A DNA stretch of 64,000 bases from Rubrivirga litoralis (GCF_031846415.1 NZ_JAVRHT010000001.1:186001-250000), one strand, 5' to 3'; numbered from the stretch's first letter, positions 30,902 through 40,878 are shown. Notes: generated from the letters alone by a model not told the origin. A program made the numbers and translations.

Positions 30902-31208
30902 ATGGAGCGGTGGGGGGACAAAAACTACACACGGACGGGCGCCCGCCGGGCCACCGCCGCCGCGGGCCGCGTCGCCCGTTGGGCACGGAGAAGCTCCCTT
31001 GTCCGTCCGCGCCCGTCCCTGTAGCTTCCCCGCGTAAGACGGCACGCTTCTGGAGGCGGCCGCCACCCCGCCCCGTCCGGGGGCTCGCCCGCCTGCCGAC
31101 CCCGCCCGCGCCCTATCGCCGAGTTCGCTACGCCCCGCCTGCTCCCGCCGACGGCCCCGTCTGGGCCGTCCCCCGAGCGCAGGCGCTCCTAGCAGCCCGA
31201 CCGACGTC
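30902..31208. other. 307-bp divergent spacer upstream of sprA
   Basis: No gene recognised. Contains the sprA promoter candidate at 30999-31029 and a GC-rich untranslated stretch of about 180 bp before the TTG start, an unusually long leader. Confidence 0.45.
30999..31029 (+). promoter_or_regulatory. candidate Bacteroidota-type promoter for sprA
   Basis: TTG at 30999-31001 as the -33 element, 20-bp gap, then TAGCTTCC at 31022-31029 as the -7 element. The 19-21-bp spacing is the one described for Bacteroidota promoters, which makes this the best-formed promoter in the window. Confidence 0.45.
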
Positions 31209-34200
31209 TTGCGCGCGCTCACCCCGCGGACTCCCCCCACGCCCCGCCGGCGCCTCGCCCTCCTCGGCGCGGCGTCCGTCGGCGTCCTCCTCGTGCTCGC
31301 CGCGCACGCGGGCACGGTCGAGGCCGGCCCCGGCGCGCCGCGCGGGGCGGGGTGGCTGGCCCCGGCCGACAGCGATACGGTCCGCACCACCCCGCCCGCC
31401 CCCGCCCCGCCCGCGGCGGTCCCGCTCCGTGCCGCCCCGCCCGCCGCCGGCGACTCTGCGCTCGTGGGCGGGGCGGCCGACTCCACGGAGCGGGCCGAGG
31501 CCTACTTCCGCGGTCCGCGGGCGCCCGGCCTCGGGGCCGCCCTCGCGGCCCGGCGGCGGCCCGGCGTCCGCGGCCGGCTGGGGACGTACTGGCGCCGCGA
31601 GGTCACGCTGGACTCGGCCGCCTACCGCTACCGCGTCCGCGAGACGGTCGGCGACGCCGACGTCCGGGCGCCGGCCGACGTCGGCCTCGGCGAGTTCCTC
31701 ATGGCCCGGCGGCAGGAGGCCGTCGGCGAGACGTTCCGGTCGCTGGCCGCCCAGCGCTCCCAGCGCCAGACACGCCGGAACGGGCTCGGGTTCGCCGTCG
31801 AGATCCCGGGCGGGGAGGAGAGCGCGTTCCGCACCCTGTTCGGGAAGAACGAGGTGTCGCTGACCGTGAACGGGACGTCGGACCTCAACCTCGGCGTTCG
31901 CTACGACCAGAGCGACATCCAGGCCGCCCGGCGGCTGAAGCCGCCCGGCGTCGACCCCGACTTCGGCCAGGACCTCACGCTCAACATCGCCGGCATGGTC
32001 GGCGACAAGCTGACCGTCAACGTCAACTACGACACGAACAGCCAGTTCGAGTTCGAGAACCAGGTCTCGCTCGTCTACGAGGGCTACGAGGACGACATCC
32101 TCCAGCGGTTCGAGGCGGGCAACGTGTTCCTCCAGACGCCGGCCACGCTCATCCAGGGCGGCCAGCGCCTGTTCGGGCTCCGCACCGACTTCCAGTTCGG
32201 CCCGCTCGCAGTCACCGCCGTGGCGAGCCAGAAGGACGCCCAGACCGTCCAGCAGACGATCACGGGCGGGGCGGACGTGCGGACGTTCGCGCTCGCGCCC
32301 TACGACTACGAGGACGACACGCACTTTTTCCTCGGCTACGCCTTCCACAACTGGTGGGACGCCGGCCACCAGGACCCCAGCCAGCCGACGCTCCCGCCGG
32401 GCGCCCCCGGCCAGGCCGGCTTCCGCGAGCTCGTCGGCGTCCAGGTGTGGAAGCACGAGCCGTCGCTGCGGACGCTGATCCGCGAGGACCAGGAGACGAC
32501 GTGGGCCGTCGCCCTCGCCGACCTCGGCGAGCCGGCCGCCGTGCTCGCGGGCGGGGAGGCCTACCTCGGCGCGTTCGACGCGGCCACGGGCCAGTACGAG
32601 AACGCCGCCGCCCCGCTCCCCGACCCCGCCCTCGACCAGTACACCGAGGCCATCCTCGCCCCGGTCCGCGAGGACGGCTCCTCGACCGGCGCCGACAACA
32701 TCCTGGGGTCAGGCGCCTCGATCCCCCAGAGCGCCCTCTTCAACAACGTGTTCCGGCTCCTCCGCGACGGCGTCGACTACACCGTCGACGGCCAGCTTGG
32801 GTGGCTCTCGCTGACGACGGCGCTGACCGAGGACGAGGTGCTGGCCGTGGCCTACCAGTACCGGACGGCCGACGGCCGCCTCGTCAGCGTCGGCGACTAC
32901 CTCCAGCCCGCCCAGAGCTCGGCGCAGACCGGGCCGCGGACCATCCTCAAGCTCCTCCGCGCGCCGACGCCGGTCCCCGAGGACCCCCTCTGGGACCTCA
33001 CGCTCCGCAACGTCTACCGCGTCGGCGGGCGGAGCCTGAGCGCGTCCACGTTCGACCTCGCCCTCACGTTCGAGCCCCCCGGCGGGACGCCGAACGAGAT
33101 CCCCAGCGGCCTCTCGCTCGGGGGGCGCACGCTGCTCGCGGCGTTCGGGCTCGACCGGCTCGGCGAGCAGGGCCAGTCGCGCGCCGACAACACGTTCGAC
33201 TTCCGCGTCGGCTACACGATCGACCCCGGGGCCGGCCGCGTCATCTTCCCCACGCGCCAGCCGTTCGGCGACTACGCCGAGGCCCTCATCCGCACCGGGC
33301 AGACCGTGACCCGGGGCGACCGGCTGACGGTGGCGTTCGAGGGCCTCGACGAGGCCGCCGCGCTCGACCTCTACGCCCCGGTCCTCGGCGCCCGGCCCGA
33401 CGCCCGCGACCTCTACGACGTGAAGCGGGCCAACGCGCAGCGCCAGATCCAGGGGCTCGCGCGCTACCGGATCGCCGGCGAGTACCGGAGCGCGACGCAG
33501 TCGGTGTTCCCGCTCGGGTTCCAGATCGTCGAGGGCACCGTCCGCGTGACGTCGGACGGCCGGGAGCTCGCCGAGGGCACCGACTACCGCGTGAACACCA
33601 CGAGCGGGACCGTCGAGATCGTCAACCCGCTCTACCTCCAGAGCGGCCAGCAGATCGAGGTCACGGCCGAGCAGCAGGACCTGTTCGCCGTGACGTCGAA
33701 GACGCTCCTCGGGCTCCGGGCCGACTACCGGATCTCGGAGAACGCGCTCCTCGGAGCCACGTGGATGCAGCTCTCGGAGCGGCCGCCGGTCGGCGTGGGC
33801 AAGTTCCAGGTGGGCGCCGAGGCCCTCGACAACACGGTCGTCGGCGTCGACGGCTCGTACCTCGCCGCGCCCCGGTGGCTCACGAGGGCCGTCGACGCGC
33901 TCCCGCTCATCCAGACGCGGGCGCCGTCGGCCGTCGAGCTCCGCGGCGAGTACGCCCGCCTGACGCCGGGCCACCCCCAGACGCGGACGTTCGGCGAGGC
34001 CCGGGGCGCGCTCCGCGACGCGGGCCTCGACTTTGCCGACGACGAGCTCGCCGGCGTCAGCTACATCGACGACTTCGAGGGGAGCGAGACGGCGTACACG
34101 GCCCCGCAGCAGACGACGGGGTGGTCCCTCGCGGCGGCGCCCGAGTCGGCCGGTCCGCCGGGCACGACGCTCCGGCCGGCGGGCGGGGCGGGCGTGACCT

Positions 34201-37200
34201 CCCCCGACCTCAAAAACAACTGGCGCGGCCTGTTCACGTGGTACTCGCTCGCTGAGGGGGACTACGAGGGGTACGAGGAGCGGGGCCTGCTCACGCCGGC
34301 GGCGTCGCCGATCTCGCGGGTCGACCTGTACGAGATCCCGGGGACGCCGACGCGCGAGGACGTGCTCCCGCTCGGCCTGCTCGACGTCTACTTCGACCCG
34401 ACGCGGCGCGGCCCCCACAACTACAGCGACGAGCTCGACGCCACGCTTGGCCCGCGGCGCCGCGACGTCTGGGGCGGGTTCGTGCGCCCGATCGAGGGCG
34501 CGTTCTCGGACTTTGGCGGCCGGAACAACGTCGAGTTCGTCGAGATGCTGTTCGCCCCGCTCGGCGGCCGGGACGGGCGCGAGCCGGTCGCGCCGGGCGC
34601 GCGGATGTACCTCGACCTGGGCCAGGTGAACGAGGACGTCCTCCCGAACGGGGTCTTCAACAGCGAGGATGGCCTGGGCAACAACCCGTCGGTCGACGCC
34701 GCGCCGTTCGACGCCTTTAGCCGCCGGCCGTCGCAGCAGGCGAACGGGGTCGTCGACTTTTTCGACGGGACGGGGCAGACCGAGGACGTGGGCATCGACG
34801 GGCTCCCGACCCGCCCCGCCCTCACGGCGAGTGGGGGCACGCCCTACGCGTTCAGCGAGGAGTCCCAGTTCGCGCCGTTCCTCGCGCGGCTCCCCGCGGG
34901 CGGGGCGGTGCGCGCGCGGGCGCTCGCGGACCCCTCGGGCGACGACTTCCACAACTTCGACGACGACGAGTACTTCGACGGCCCGCTCTTTCCGGGCGGG
35001 GCGTCGGTCCAGGAGCGGTACGGGGCCTACTACCCGGCGACCGAGCTGAACTCGCCGATCGCGCGGAGCCGGATCATCGACGGCGGCCGGGGCCTGACGG
35101 CGAGACCCGACAACGAGGACATCGACGAGAACGGCCGGACCAACACGGCCGACCAGTACCACCGCTACGAGATCCCGCTCGACGACGCCGGCCTCCGCGC
35201 GAGCCCTTTTTTCCGCGAAGCCATCGACGTCGACAACCGCGTGGCCGGGCGCCAGACGTGGTACCTCCTCCGCATCCCGGTCCGCACCCCGGACCGGACC
35301 GTCGTGGGGCTGGCCGACACGTCGGACTTTTCGCGGATCGAGGCCGTCCGCCTGTGGACGACGGGCCACGACAAGCCGGCCACGATCCGGTTCGCGTCGT
35401 TCGAGCTGGCGGGGAGCCAGTGGCTCAAGTCGGGGCAGGTGGGCCGCGTCGGGGCCGGCGACTCGACGTCCACGCTCGGCCCCGAGCCCAGCCTGTTCGT
35501 GGCCTCGATCAACAACGAGGAGAACCCCTCGACCTACGCCGTCCCGCGCGGGACCGTCCTCAACACGACGCCGTCGGTCTCGGGCGGGGCGGCGCAGACG
35601 CAGCGCGAGAAGGCGCTCGTGTTCCGGGCCGAGGGGCTGGGCGAGGGGCGCCGGGCGGCGATCGTGCGGTCGTACGCGACGCGGCCGCTCGACCTCACGA
35701 AGTACCGGAACCTGCGGATGGCCGTCCACGGCGACGGGTTCGACCGCCGCGACTCGGTCCGCGTGTTCCTCCGCATTGGCGACGACGAGGCCGAGAACTA
35801 CTACGAGATCGAGCAGCCGGCGTACCCGTTCGACCCCGCGCGGCTGGCGGCGCTCGCGCCGTGCCCGCCGGCGGCGCCGTCGAACTGCGCCCGCTCGGAC
35901 AGCCTGTGGCAGACGCAGGTGCCCGTCGGCGGCGCGCGCGTCGACCTCAACCCGGTCAACCTCGTGCTCCGCGAGCTCAACGCGCTCAAGCGCGCGCGCG
36001 ACCTCAGCGCCACCCCGCCCGGGGCGCGGTTTACGCGGGCGGCCACCGAGGACGGCGTGGCGCCCGGCGCGCGGCTCACGGTCCGCGGCGAGCCGTCGCT
36101 CCAGGACGTCCGCACGGTCGTGCTCGGCGTGCGGAACGCGCCGGGCGGGGCGGCCGCCCCGCTCGACGTCGAGGTGTGGTACAACGAGCTCCGCGTGTCG
36201 GGCTACGACGAGGAGGGCGGCGGGAGCGGGTTCCTGCTCGCGAACGTGGCGCTGGCCGACGTGGCGACGGTGAACGCCCGGCTGAGCTTCATCGACGACG
36301 GGTTCGGCGACCTGGGCGGGGCGCTCGGCGGGCGGTCGTTCGCGGCGCAGCGGGCGTTCACGCTCACGTCGACGTTCGCGGCGCACAAGCTGCTCCCCGA
36401 GCGGTTCGGGTGGGCCATCCCCGTCAGCGTCTCGGCGACGGAGAACACGTCGACCCCGCGGTTCGACCCCGACAACGGCGACGTCCGCCTGGACGACCTC
36501 GCCGACGCCGTCGCGGAGCAGGGCGGGGGGGCGGGGCGGCGCGAGCTGACGGCCGACGAAGTCGTGCGGCGCGCGCAGACGGCGACGAGCTCGCGGAACG
36601 TCCGCGTGCAGGCGACGAAGACCGGGAGCCGCTCGCCGTGGCTCCGCTACACGGTCGACGGCCTGACGGCGAGCTACACGCTCTCGACGCAGGACGGGCG
36701 GAACCCGTCGAGCGCGCGGAGCGCCCAGGACACGTGGACGGGCAACCTCGCCTACCGGCTGACGGTCCCGGAGCCGTTCCCCGTCCGGCCGTTCGGGTTC
36801 GCGCGCGGCGTGCCGGTGTTGGGGAGCGTGCTGGGCGGGCTCCAGCTGAACCTGCTGCCCCAGTCGCTCAGCCTCTCGGCCGACGTCGCCCGGCGGACGT
36901 CGGCGACCGAGCCGCGCCTCCGCGAGCAGTTTCTGGGCGAGCCCGACGAGGTCCAGTCGTTCCGTGCCTTTACGCGGCGGACGCAGCTGTTCGACCACGG
37001 GCGCCAGATCGACGTCCGCTACAACCCGTTCTCGTTCCTCCAGCTGAGCTACGCCTCGAACACGGACCAGGACCTGGGGCGGGCGGGGCAGCGCGAGACG
37101 CTCCGCTACCTCGTCCGCGACCCGAGCGGCCCGTTCCAGCGGGTCTACGAGTTCGACCCGCTGGACCTCGCCGGCGGCGACGTCCGCGACGACCCCGGCG

Positions 37201-39053
37201 TGCTGGCCGACCTCGCGGCGGCCGGGCTCCTGGAGGACGGGGCGTTCCCGGCGGGCGTCGAGGTCCTGGGCGGGGCGGCGATCGACGTGCTGCCCGTGGG
37301 GGAGGCGCTGGGGAACCTGTTCGGGAGCGGGCCGGGGCTCCGCACGCGGCGCTACGACCAGACGCTGACGACGACGCTGCGCGTGAGCACGCGGCGCGTC
37401 AAGTGGCTGTCGTGGCTCCAGCCGCAGGCCCTCAGCTACTCGGCGAACTACTCGTGGGCCGACCAGCCGATCGCGTCGGCGCCGGACCTCGAGGTGGCCT
37501 CGGCGGGCACGCGCGGCCAGGTCCAGTCCAGCCTCCGGATCGTCCCGCGTGACTTTTGGCGCCTGTTCCCGTTCTACCGCCGCCTGGAGGCGGCGGCGGG
37601 GCGGGGCGGGGCGGCCCCGGGCGCCGAGGCCCGGAGTGCCGAGGGCGGGGCGGCGGCCGACAGCGCCGGGCGTGGGGCGCTCCCAGTCCGGCTCGCGCGC
37701 GGCGCGTTCCTGGGGCTGACCGGCATCGACGACGTCACGCTGACGTACCGGGGCTCGCTGACGTCGGCGACGGGCGGGCTCGAGGGGCAGGGGTACAGCC
37801 TGTTCTCGGCGCTCTCGGGGGCCGCCCCGCCCATCGGCTACCGCCTGGGGCTCGACCGCGAGCTCGGCCTCGACCGCCGCGTGTTCGACGACCGCGTCAA
37901 CCGCTTCGGCGACCAGTCGGGGACGCAGCACGACCTCGACGCGCGGACGCAGCTGTCGCCGTTCCGCGGCCTCAACGTGGGCCTCACGTGGCGCGTCGGG
38001 TGGTCGTCGACGAGGGACCGGAGCTTTAGCCCGAACCTCCTCGGCGGGCTCAGCGAGGGCCTCCCGCAGTTCCGGGGGGCCGGCGAGGCGACGGTGCTCT
38101 CGTTCGGGGCGTCGTACCGCGGGTTCGTCCGGCGCCAGGCCGACCGCTACCTCGCCGACCGCGAGGCGGCGGGCGGGGCGGAGCGGGGCCAGACGATCGG
38201 GTCCGAGGTGCTCTCGCCGACGGGCTTGGCCGAGGACTTCGGCGCCGAGTTCGGGCGCGGGGCGGGGCGGTTCGGGCCGGGCGGGTTCTACCCGGTCCCG
38301 CTCCCCAGCTGGACCGTCACGTACTCGGGCCTCGAACGGCTCCCGGTGCTCCGGTCGCTCGCGGAGAGCGTCTCGCTCCAGCACGGGTACTCGTCGACGA
38401 GCCAGGTCGGCGTGGGCACGTTCTACGCCGATCCCGAGCGGCCCCGGCTCCCGGAGCTCGACGGCGTGCGCCTGGCCGGGGCGGCGACGTTCGCGGAGGA
38501 CGGGTTCGACGAGCCGGTCTCGCTCTCGGTCAACCAGCGGTTCCAGCCGCTCCTCGGCGTCACGGTCGGGTGGAAGGGCGGCGTGCAGACGAGTGTGAAG
38601 TGGAACCAGAGCACCGTCTACCAGCTGGCGACGGCGGCGGCGGACGTGAACGAGAAGTCGGCCCGCGACGTCCGGCTCGAAGTCGGGTACGCGAAGACGG
38701 GCCTGAACCTGCTCGGGCTCGGCCGGCTCAACAACAACGTGCGCGTGACGCTGACGGCGTCGTTCGCCGACGACCACTTTATGCAGTACCCGCTCCGCGA
38801 GGACCTCGGCCGCGTCGTGGCGGAGGCGCTGGGGGGCGACGCGGAGCCGGAGGGGGACGGCGACCCGTTCCGCGACCCGGAGCCGCGGTTCACGAAGCGG
38901 CTCCTGCTCTCGCCCCGCGTCAGCTACACGGTCTCGGACCGGGTCACGGCCGACGTCTTCGCGACCTACGAGCGCCTGGACCAGACGCTCGGCGGCGGCG
39001 GTAACACGCGCTTCAACGGCGGCGTCAACCTGCGCGTCCTGTTCTCGAACTAG
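31209..39053 (+). CDS. sprA: T9SS translocon / gliding motility protein SprA (2,614 aa)
   Basis: Giant outer-membrane channel of the type IX secretion system. After a signal-like N-terminus (LALLGAASVGVLLVLAAHAG) and a Pro/Ala linker, the SprA N-terminal motif appears at about 262-330 (GDKLTVNVNYDTNSQFEFEN, GNVFLQTPATLIQGGQRLFG). Around 950 the conserved YIDDFEGSETAY occurs. The rest is a long series of beta strands ending NGGVNLRVLFSN. Length is typical for SprA. The only start fitting the signal is TTG at 31209. Numerous GGA-type insertions derive from the genomic 11-mer. Own promoter proposed; a probable substrate is encoded at 59062. Confidence 0.95.
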   Translation: MRALTPRTPPTPRRRLALLGAASVGVLLVLAAHAGTVEAGPGAPRGAGWLAPADSDTVRTTPPAPAPPAAVPLRAAPPAAGDSALVGGAADSTERAEAYFRGPRAPGLGAALAARRRPGVRGRLGTYWRREVTLDSAAYRYRVRETVGDADVRAPADVGLGEFLMARRQEAVGETFRSLAAQRSQRQTRRNGLGFAVEIPGGEESAFRTLFGKNEVSLTVNGTSDLNLGVRYDQSDIQAARRLKPPGVDPDFGQDLTLNIAGMVGDKLTVNVNYDTNSQFEFENQVSLVYEGYEDDILQRFEAGNVFLQTPATLIQGGQRLFGLRTDFQFGPLAVTAVASQKDAQTVQQTITGGADVRTFALAPYDYEDDTHFFLGYAFHNWWDAGHQDPSQPTLPPGAPGQAGFRELVGVQVWKHEPSLRTLIREDQETTWAVALADLGEPAAVLAGGEAYLGAFDAATGQYENAAAPLPDPALDQYTEAILAPVREDGSSTGADNILGSGASIPQSALFNNVFRLLRDGVDYTVDGQLGWLSLTTALTEDEVLAVAYQYRTADGRLVSVGDYLQPAQSSAQTGPRTILKLLRAPTPVPEDPLWDLTLRNVYRVGGRSLSASTFDLALTFEPPGGTPNEIPSGLSLGGRTLLAAFGLDRLGEQGQSRADNTFDFRVGYTIDPGAGRVIFPTRQPFGDYAEALIRTGQTVTRGDRLTVAFEGLDEAAALDLYAPVLGARPDARDLYDVKRANAQRQIQGLARYRIAGEYRSATQSVFPLGFQIVEGTVRVTSDGRELAEGTDYRVNTTSGTVEIVNPLYLQSGQQIEVTAEQQDLFAVTSKTLLGLRADYRISENALLGATWMQLSERPPVGVGKFQVGAEALDNTVVGVDGSYLAAPRWLTRAVDALPLIQTRAPSAVELRGEYARLTPGHPQTRTFGEARGALRDAGLDFADDELAGVSYIDDFEGSETAYTAPQQTTGWSLAAAPESAGPPGTTLRPAGGAGVTSPDLKNNWRGLFTWYSLAEGDYEGYEERGLLTPAASPISRVDLYEIPGTPTREDVLPLGLLDVYFDPTRRGPHNYSDELDATLGPRRRDVWGGFVRPIEGAFSDFGGRNNVEFVEMLFAPLGGRDGREPVAPGARMYLDLGQVNEDVLPNGVFNSEDGLGNNPSVDAAPFDAFSRRPSQQANGVVDFFDGTGQTEDVGIDGLPTRPALTASGGTPYAFSEESQFAPFLARLPAGGAVRARALADPSGDDFHNFDDDEYFDGPLFPGGASVQERYGAYYPATELNSPIARSRIIDGGRGLTARPDNEDIDENGRTNTADQYHRYEIPLDDAGLRASPFFREAIDVDNRVAGRQTWYLLRIPVRTPDRTVVGLADTSDFSRIEAVRLWTTGHDKPATIRFASFELAGSQWLKSGQVGRVGAGDSTSTLGPEPSLFVASINNEENPSTYAVPRGTVLNTTPSVSGGAAQTQREKALVFRAEGLGEGRRAAIVRSYATRPLDLTKYRNLRMAVHGDGFDRRDSVRVFLRIGDDEAENYYEIEQPAYPFDPARLAALAPCPPAAPSNCARSDSLWQTQVPVGGARVDLNPVNLVLRELNALKRARDLSATPPGARFTRAATEDGVAPGARLTVRGEPSLQDVRTVVLGVRNAPGGAAAPLDVEVWYNELRVSGYDEEGGGSGFLLANVALADVATVNARLSFIDDGFGDLGGALGGRSFAAQRAFTLTSTFAAHKLLPERFGWAIPVSVSATENTSTPRFDPDNGDVRLDDLADAVAEQGGGAGRRELTADEVVRRAQTATSSRNVRVQATKTGSRSPWLRYTVDGLTASYTLSTQDGRNPSSARSAQDTWTGNLAYRLTVPEPFPVRPFGFARGVPVLGSVLGGLQLNLLPQSLSLSADVARRTSATEPRLREQFLGEPDEVQSFRAFTRRTQLFDHGRQIDVRYNPFSFLQLSYASNTDQDLGRAGQRETLRYLVRDPSGPFQRVYEFDPLDLAGGDVRDDPGVLADLAAAGLLEDGAFPAGVEVLGGAAIDVLPVGEALGNLFGSGPGLRTRRYDQTLTTTLRVSTRRVKWLSWLQPQALSYSANYSWADQPIASAPDLEVASAGTRGQVQSSLRIVPRDFWRLFPFYRRLEAAAGRGGAAPGAEARSAEGGAAADSAGRGALPVRLARGAFLGLTGIDDVTLTYRGSLTSATGGLEGQGYSLFSALSGAAPPIGYRLGLDRELGLDRRVFDDRVNRFGDQSGTQHDLDARTQLSPFRGLNVGLTWRVGWSSTRDRSFSPNLLGGLSEGLPQFRGAGEATVLSFGASYRGFVRRQADRYLADREAAGGAERGQTIGSEVLSPTGLAEDFGAEFGRGAGRFGPGGFYPVPLPSWTVTYSGLERLPVLRSLAESVSLQHGYSSTSQVGVGTFYADPERPRLPELDGVRLAGAATFAEDGFDEPVSLSVNQRFQPLLGVTVGWKGGVQTSVKWNQSTVYQLATAAADVNEKSARDVRLEVGYAKTGLNLLGLGRLNNNVRVTLTASFADDHFMQYPLREDLGRVVAEALGGDAEPEGDGDPFRDPEPRFTKRLLLSPRVSYTVSDRVTADVFATYERLDQTLGGGGNTRFNGGVNLRVLFSN

Positions 39054-39113
39054 GGCAGGGGTGCGGGGTATCGGGTACGAGATGCGGCCACGACACGCCG
39101 GCCCGCCCCGGCC

Positions 39114-39133
39114 CGCCGTCGCATGCAACGGCG
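39114..39133. repeat. 20-bp near-perfect GCATGC-centred palindrome
   Basis: CGCCGTCGCATGCAACGGCG: all pairs match except one (C at 39120 against A at 39127). In the sprA-lipB spacer. Compare CGGCGTTGCATGCAACGCCG at 63940. Confidence 0.6.
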
Positions 39134-39211
39134 CTCCCGCCCCGCCCTCGCCTCGCCGCCTTGACCCCGCGTGGGCGGGGTGGGCGTTCTCCCGCCTTCC
39201 GCCTTCCCGCC

Positions 39212-39961
39212 ATGTCCCACCCCGCCCACGTCGTTCGTCTGGGCCGCGCGCCGTACCGGGACGTGTGGGCGCTCCAGCAGGAGCTCCAAGACGGCCTCAT
39301 CGCAGCGAAGCGGGCCGCCCCGCCCGAGTCCCCGCCGCACACCGTCCTCGTGGTCGAGCACGACCCCGTCATCACGCTGGGCAAGAGCGGCGACGCGGCC
39401 AACGTGGTCACGCCCGAAGCCGAGCTCGCGCGGCGGGGCGTCGAGGTCGTGCGCGTGGACCGGGGCGGCGACGTGACGGTCCACGGGCCGGGGCAGGTCG
39501 TGGTGTACCCGGTCCTCGACCTCGACCGGCTGGAGACGCCCGAGGGCGCCCCGCTCCGCGACCTCCACCGCTACCTCCGCGAGCTCGAGGAGGCCGTCAT
39601 CCGCACGTGCGCCGACGGCGGCGTAGCCGCCGGCCGCGTGGCGGGGCGGACGGGCGTGTGGGTCGGCCCCGACGACCGGCCGGAGCGGAAGGTGTGCGCG
39701 ATGGGCGTCCGGTGCAGCCGCTGGGTGACCATGCACGGCCTGGCCCTCAACGTGACGACGGACCTCGCCCTGTTCGACCTTGTCGTCCCGTGTGGGATCG
39801 CCGACCGGGCCGTGACCTCGCTGGCTGCCGAGGGCGCCCGGCTCGCCGATCCCGCGGCCGTGACGGACCGCCTCCTGACCCACCTCGCGGACCGCCTGGG
39901 GCTCGACCTGGAGGAGGCGGGCGGGGTGGACACAGAGCGCGCCGCGCCGGCGGGCGTGTAA
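39212..39961 (+). CDS. lipB: octanoyl-[acyl-carrier-protein]:protein N-octanoyltransferase LipB (249 aa)
   Basis: Transfers octanoate from ACP to lipoyl domains, the first step of lipoate synthesis. Motifs: VEHDPVITLGKSG, RGGDVTVHGPGQVVVYPVLD, TGVWVG, catalytic Lys160 in RKVCAMGVRCSRWVTMHGLAL, and nucleophile Cys194 in VVPCGIADRAVTSL. Full length. The ATG at 39212 directly follows CCGCCTTCCGCCTTCCCGCC, another pyrimidine-rich, roughly 7-nt periodic leader. Confidence 0.94.
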   Translation: MSHPAHVVRLGRAPYRDVWALQQELQDGLIAAKRAAPPESPPHTVLVVEHDPVITLGKSGDAANVVTPEAELARRGVEVVRVDRGGDVTVHGPGQVVVYPVLDLDRLETPEGAPLRDLHRYLRELEEAVIRTCADGGVAAGRVAGRTGVWVGPDDRPERKVCAMGVRCSRWVTMHGLALNVTTDLALFDLVVPCGIADRAVTSLAAEGARLADPAAVTDRLLTHLADRLGLDLEEAGGVDTERAAPAGV

Positions 39962-39995
39962 TTCTCCCGCAGGCGCAACCCGGGGCGGGGCGGCG

Positions 39996-40003
39996 TACGT
40001 TGC
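39996..40003 (+). promoter_or_regulatory. TAnnTTTG-like -7 box
   Basis: TACGTTGC, 59 nt before the start of the acidic protein at 40062. Confidence 0.35.
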
Positions 40004-40061
40004 ACCCGCCCCGCCCGGACGGCGGACCCCCTCTTGTCTCCCTCCTCCCCGCGCACACGCC

Positions 40062-40421
40062 ATGGCCGCCCCGTTCAACGTCGAGCAGTTCGCCCTCCAG
40101 CTCCTCACCGAGTCCCTCTTCTACGACGAGGAGTACGGGGCGCTCGGGAACGTGAGCCTGATCGACAAGGAGAGCGTCCGCGAGCGGTACCTGGCCTCCT
40201 ACGACCCCGACCGCGACACCTTCCTCATCGAGGAGGCCGTCGAGTGGGAGGAGCTGGACGCCGACGAGGACGGCGAGGTCGACTACGCGCTCGCCGTCGA
40301 CGGCGAGGAGCACGGGACGTACGGGACGCCCGAGGAGGCGGCCGAGGTGCTCATGGCGCTCGCCCGCGACAAGAATCTGGCGCCCAGCTTCATGATCCTC
40401 TTCGACGAGGAAACGGGCTAG
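40062..40421 (+). CDS. acidic hypothetical protein (119 aa)
   Basis: Small soluble, strongly acidic protein (VEWEELDADEDGEVDYALAV). The N-terminus is helical (FNVEQFALQLLTESLFYDEEYGAL) and the C-terminus reads FMILFDEETG. No signal, membrane segment or recognised domain. ATG at 40062 has a clean promoter-like box upstream. Composition and codon use fit a real gene. Function unknown. Confidence 0.7.
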   Translation: MAAPFNVEQFALQLLTESLFYDEEYGALGNVSLIDKESVRERYLASYDPDRDTFLIEEAVEWEELDADEDGEVDYALAVDGEEHGTYGTPEEAAEVLMALARDKNLAPSFMILFDEETG

Positions 40422-40428
40422 GCATGGA

Positions 40429-40495
40429 GAATGCGGAATGTTGAACGGCGAAGGGCGGTCCACTTTCGCCATTCAACATTCGTCATTCCGCATTC
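40429..40495. repeat. heptamer hairpin, GAATGNN type
   Basis: Left arm 40429-40452 reads in 7-nt units GAATGCG GAATGTT GAACGGC GAA. The complement of the right arm (40465-40495) reads GAATGCG GAATGAC GAATGTT GAATGGC GAA: the same order with one extra heptamer. Loop of 12 nt. The right arm supplies the last codons and TGA stop of the DUF423 gene. Confidence 0.85.
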
Positions 40496-40878
40496 GACCA
40501 CCCCGCCCAGGCCAGCGTGCCCCACCCGACGAGGAAGGCCACGCCGCCGAGCGGCGTCACGGCCCCGAGGGCGGGGAGGTCGAGGAGCACGAGCGCCGCG
40601 AGGCTCCCCGAGAACAGCGCCACGCCGGCGAGGAACAGCCACCCCGCCCGCAGCGCCGCGCGCGCGCCAGTCTGGCCGGCGACGAGCGCCGCGAGAACGG
40701 CCGCGAGCGCGTGGACCTGCCCGTAGGCCGCGCCCGTCCGCCAGACGTCGAGGCGGGCGGGGGGGACCGCGTCGGCGAGCGCGTGCGCCCCGAAGGCGCC
40801 GGCCGCCACCATCAGGCCACCGACGACGGCCGCGGCGGCGACGAGCCGCCCCGCCCCTGGAGAGAGAGGTCGGCTCAC
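40483..40878 (-). CDS. DUF423 family membrane protein (131 aa)
   Basis: Small membrane protein with four hydrophobic segments and the family pattern GAFGAHAL near the N-terminus, TGAAYGQVHALA, RAGWLFLAGVALFSGSLAAL and LGGVAFLVGWGTLAWA. Function unknown (YgdD type). GTG start at 40878 overlaps the TGA of the upstream lipoprotein gene (GTGA), indicating translational coupling. C-terminal residues NAE and the stop lie in the GAATGNN repeat. Confidence 0.85.
   Translation of the reverse strand: MSRPLSPGAGRLVAAAAVVGGLMVAAGAFGAHALADAVPPARLDVWRTGAAYGQVHALAAVLAALVAGQTGARAALRAGWLFLAGVALFSGSLAALVLLDLPALGAVTPLGGVAFLVGWGTLAWAGWSNAE

Noticed and set aside
32709..39128. 2,139-codon open frame antisense to sprA
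   Set aside because: Low-complexity Arg/Glu/Val/Ala translation with no domain; sense frame is a clear SprA. Stops are simply rare at this GC content.
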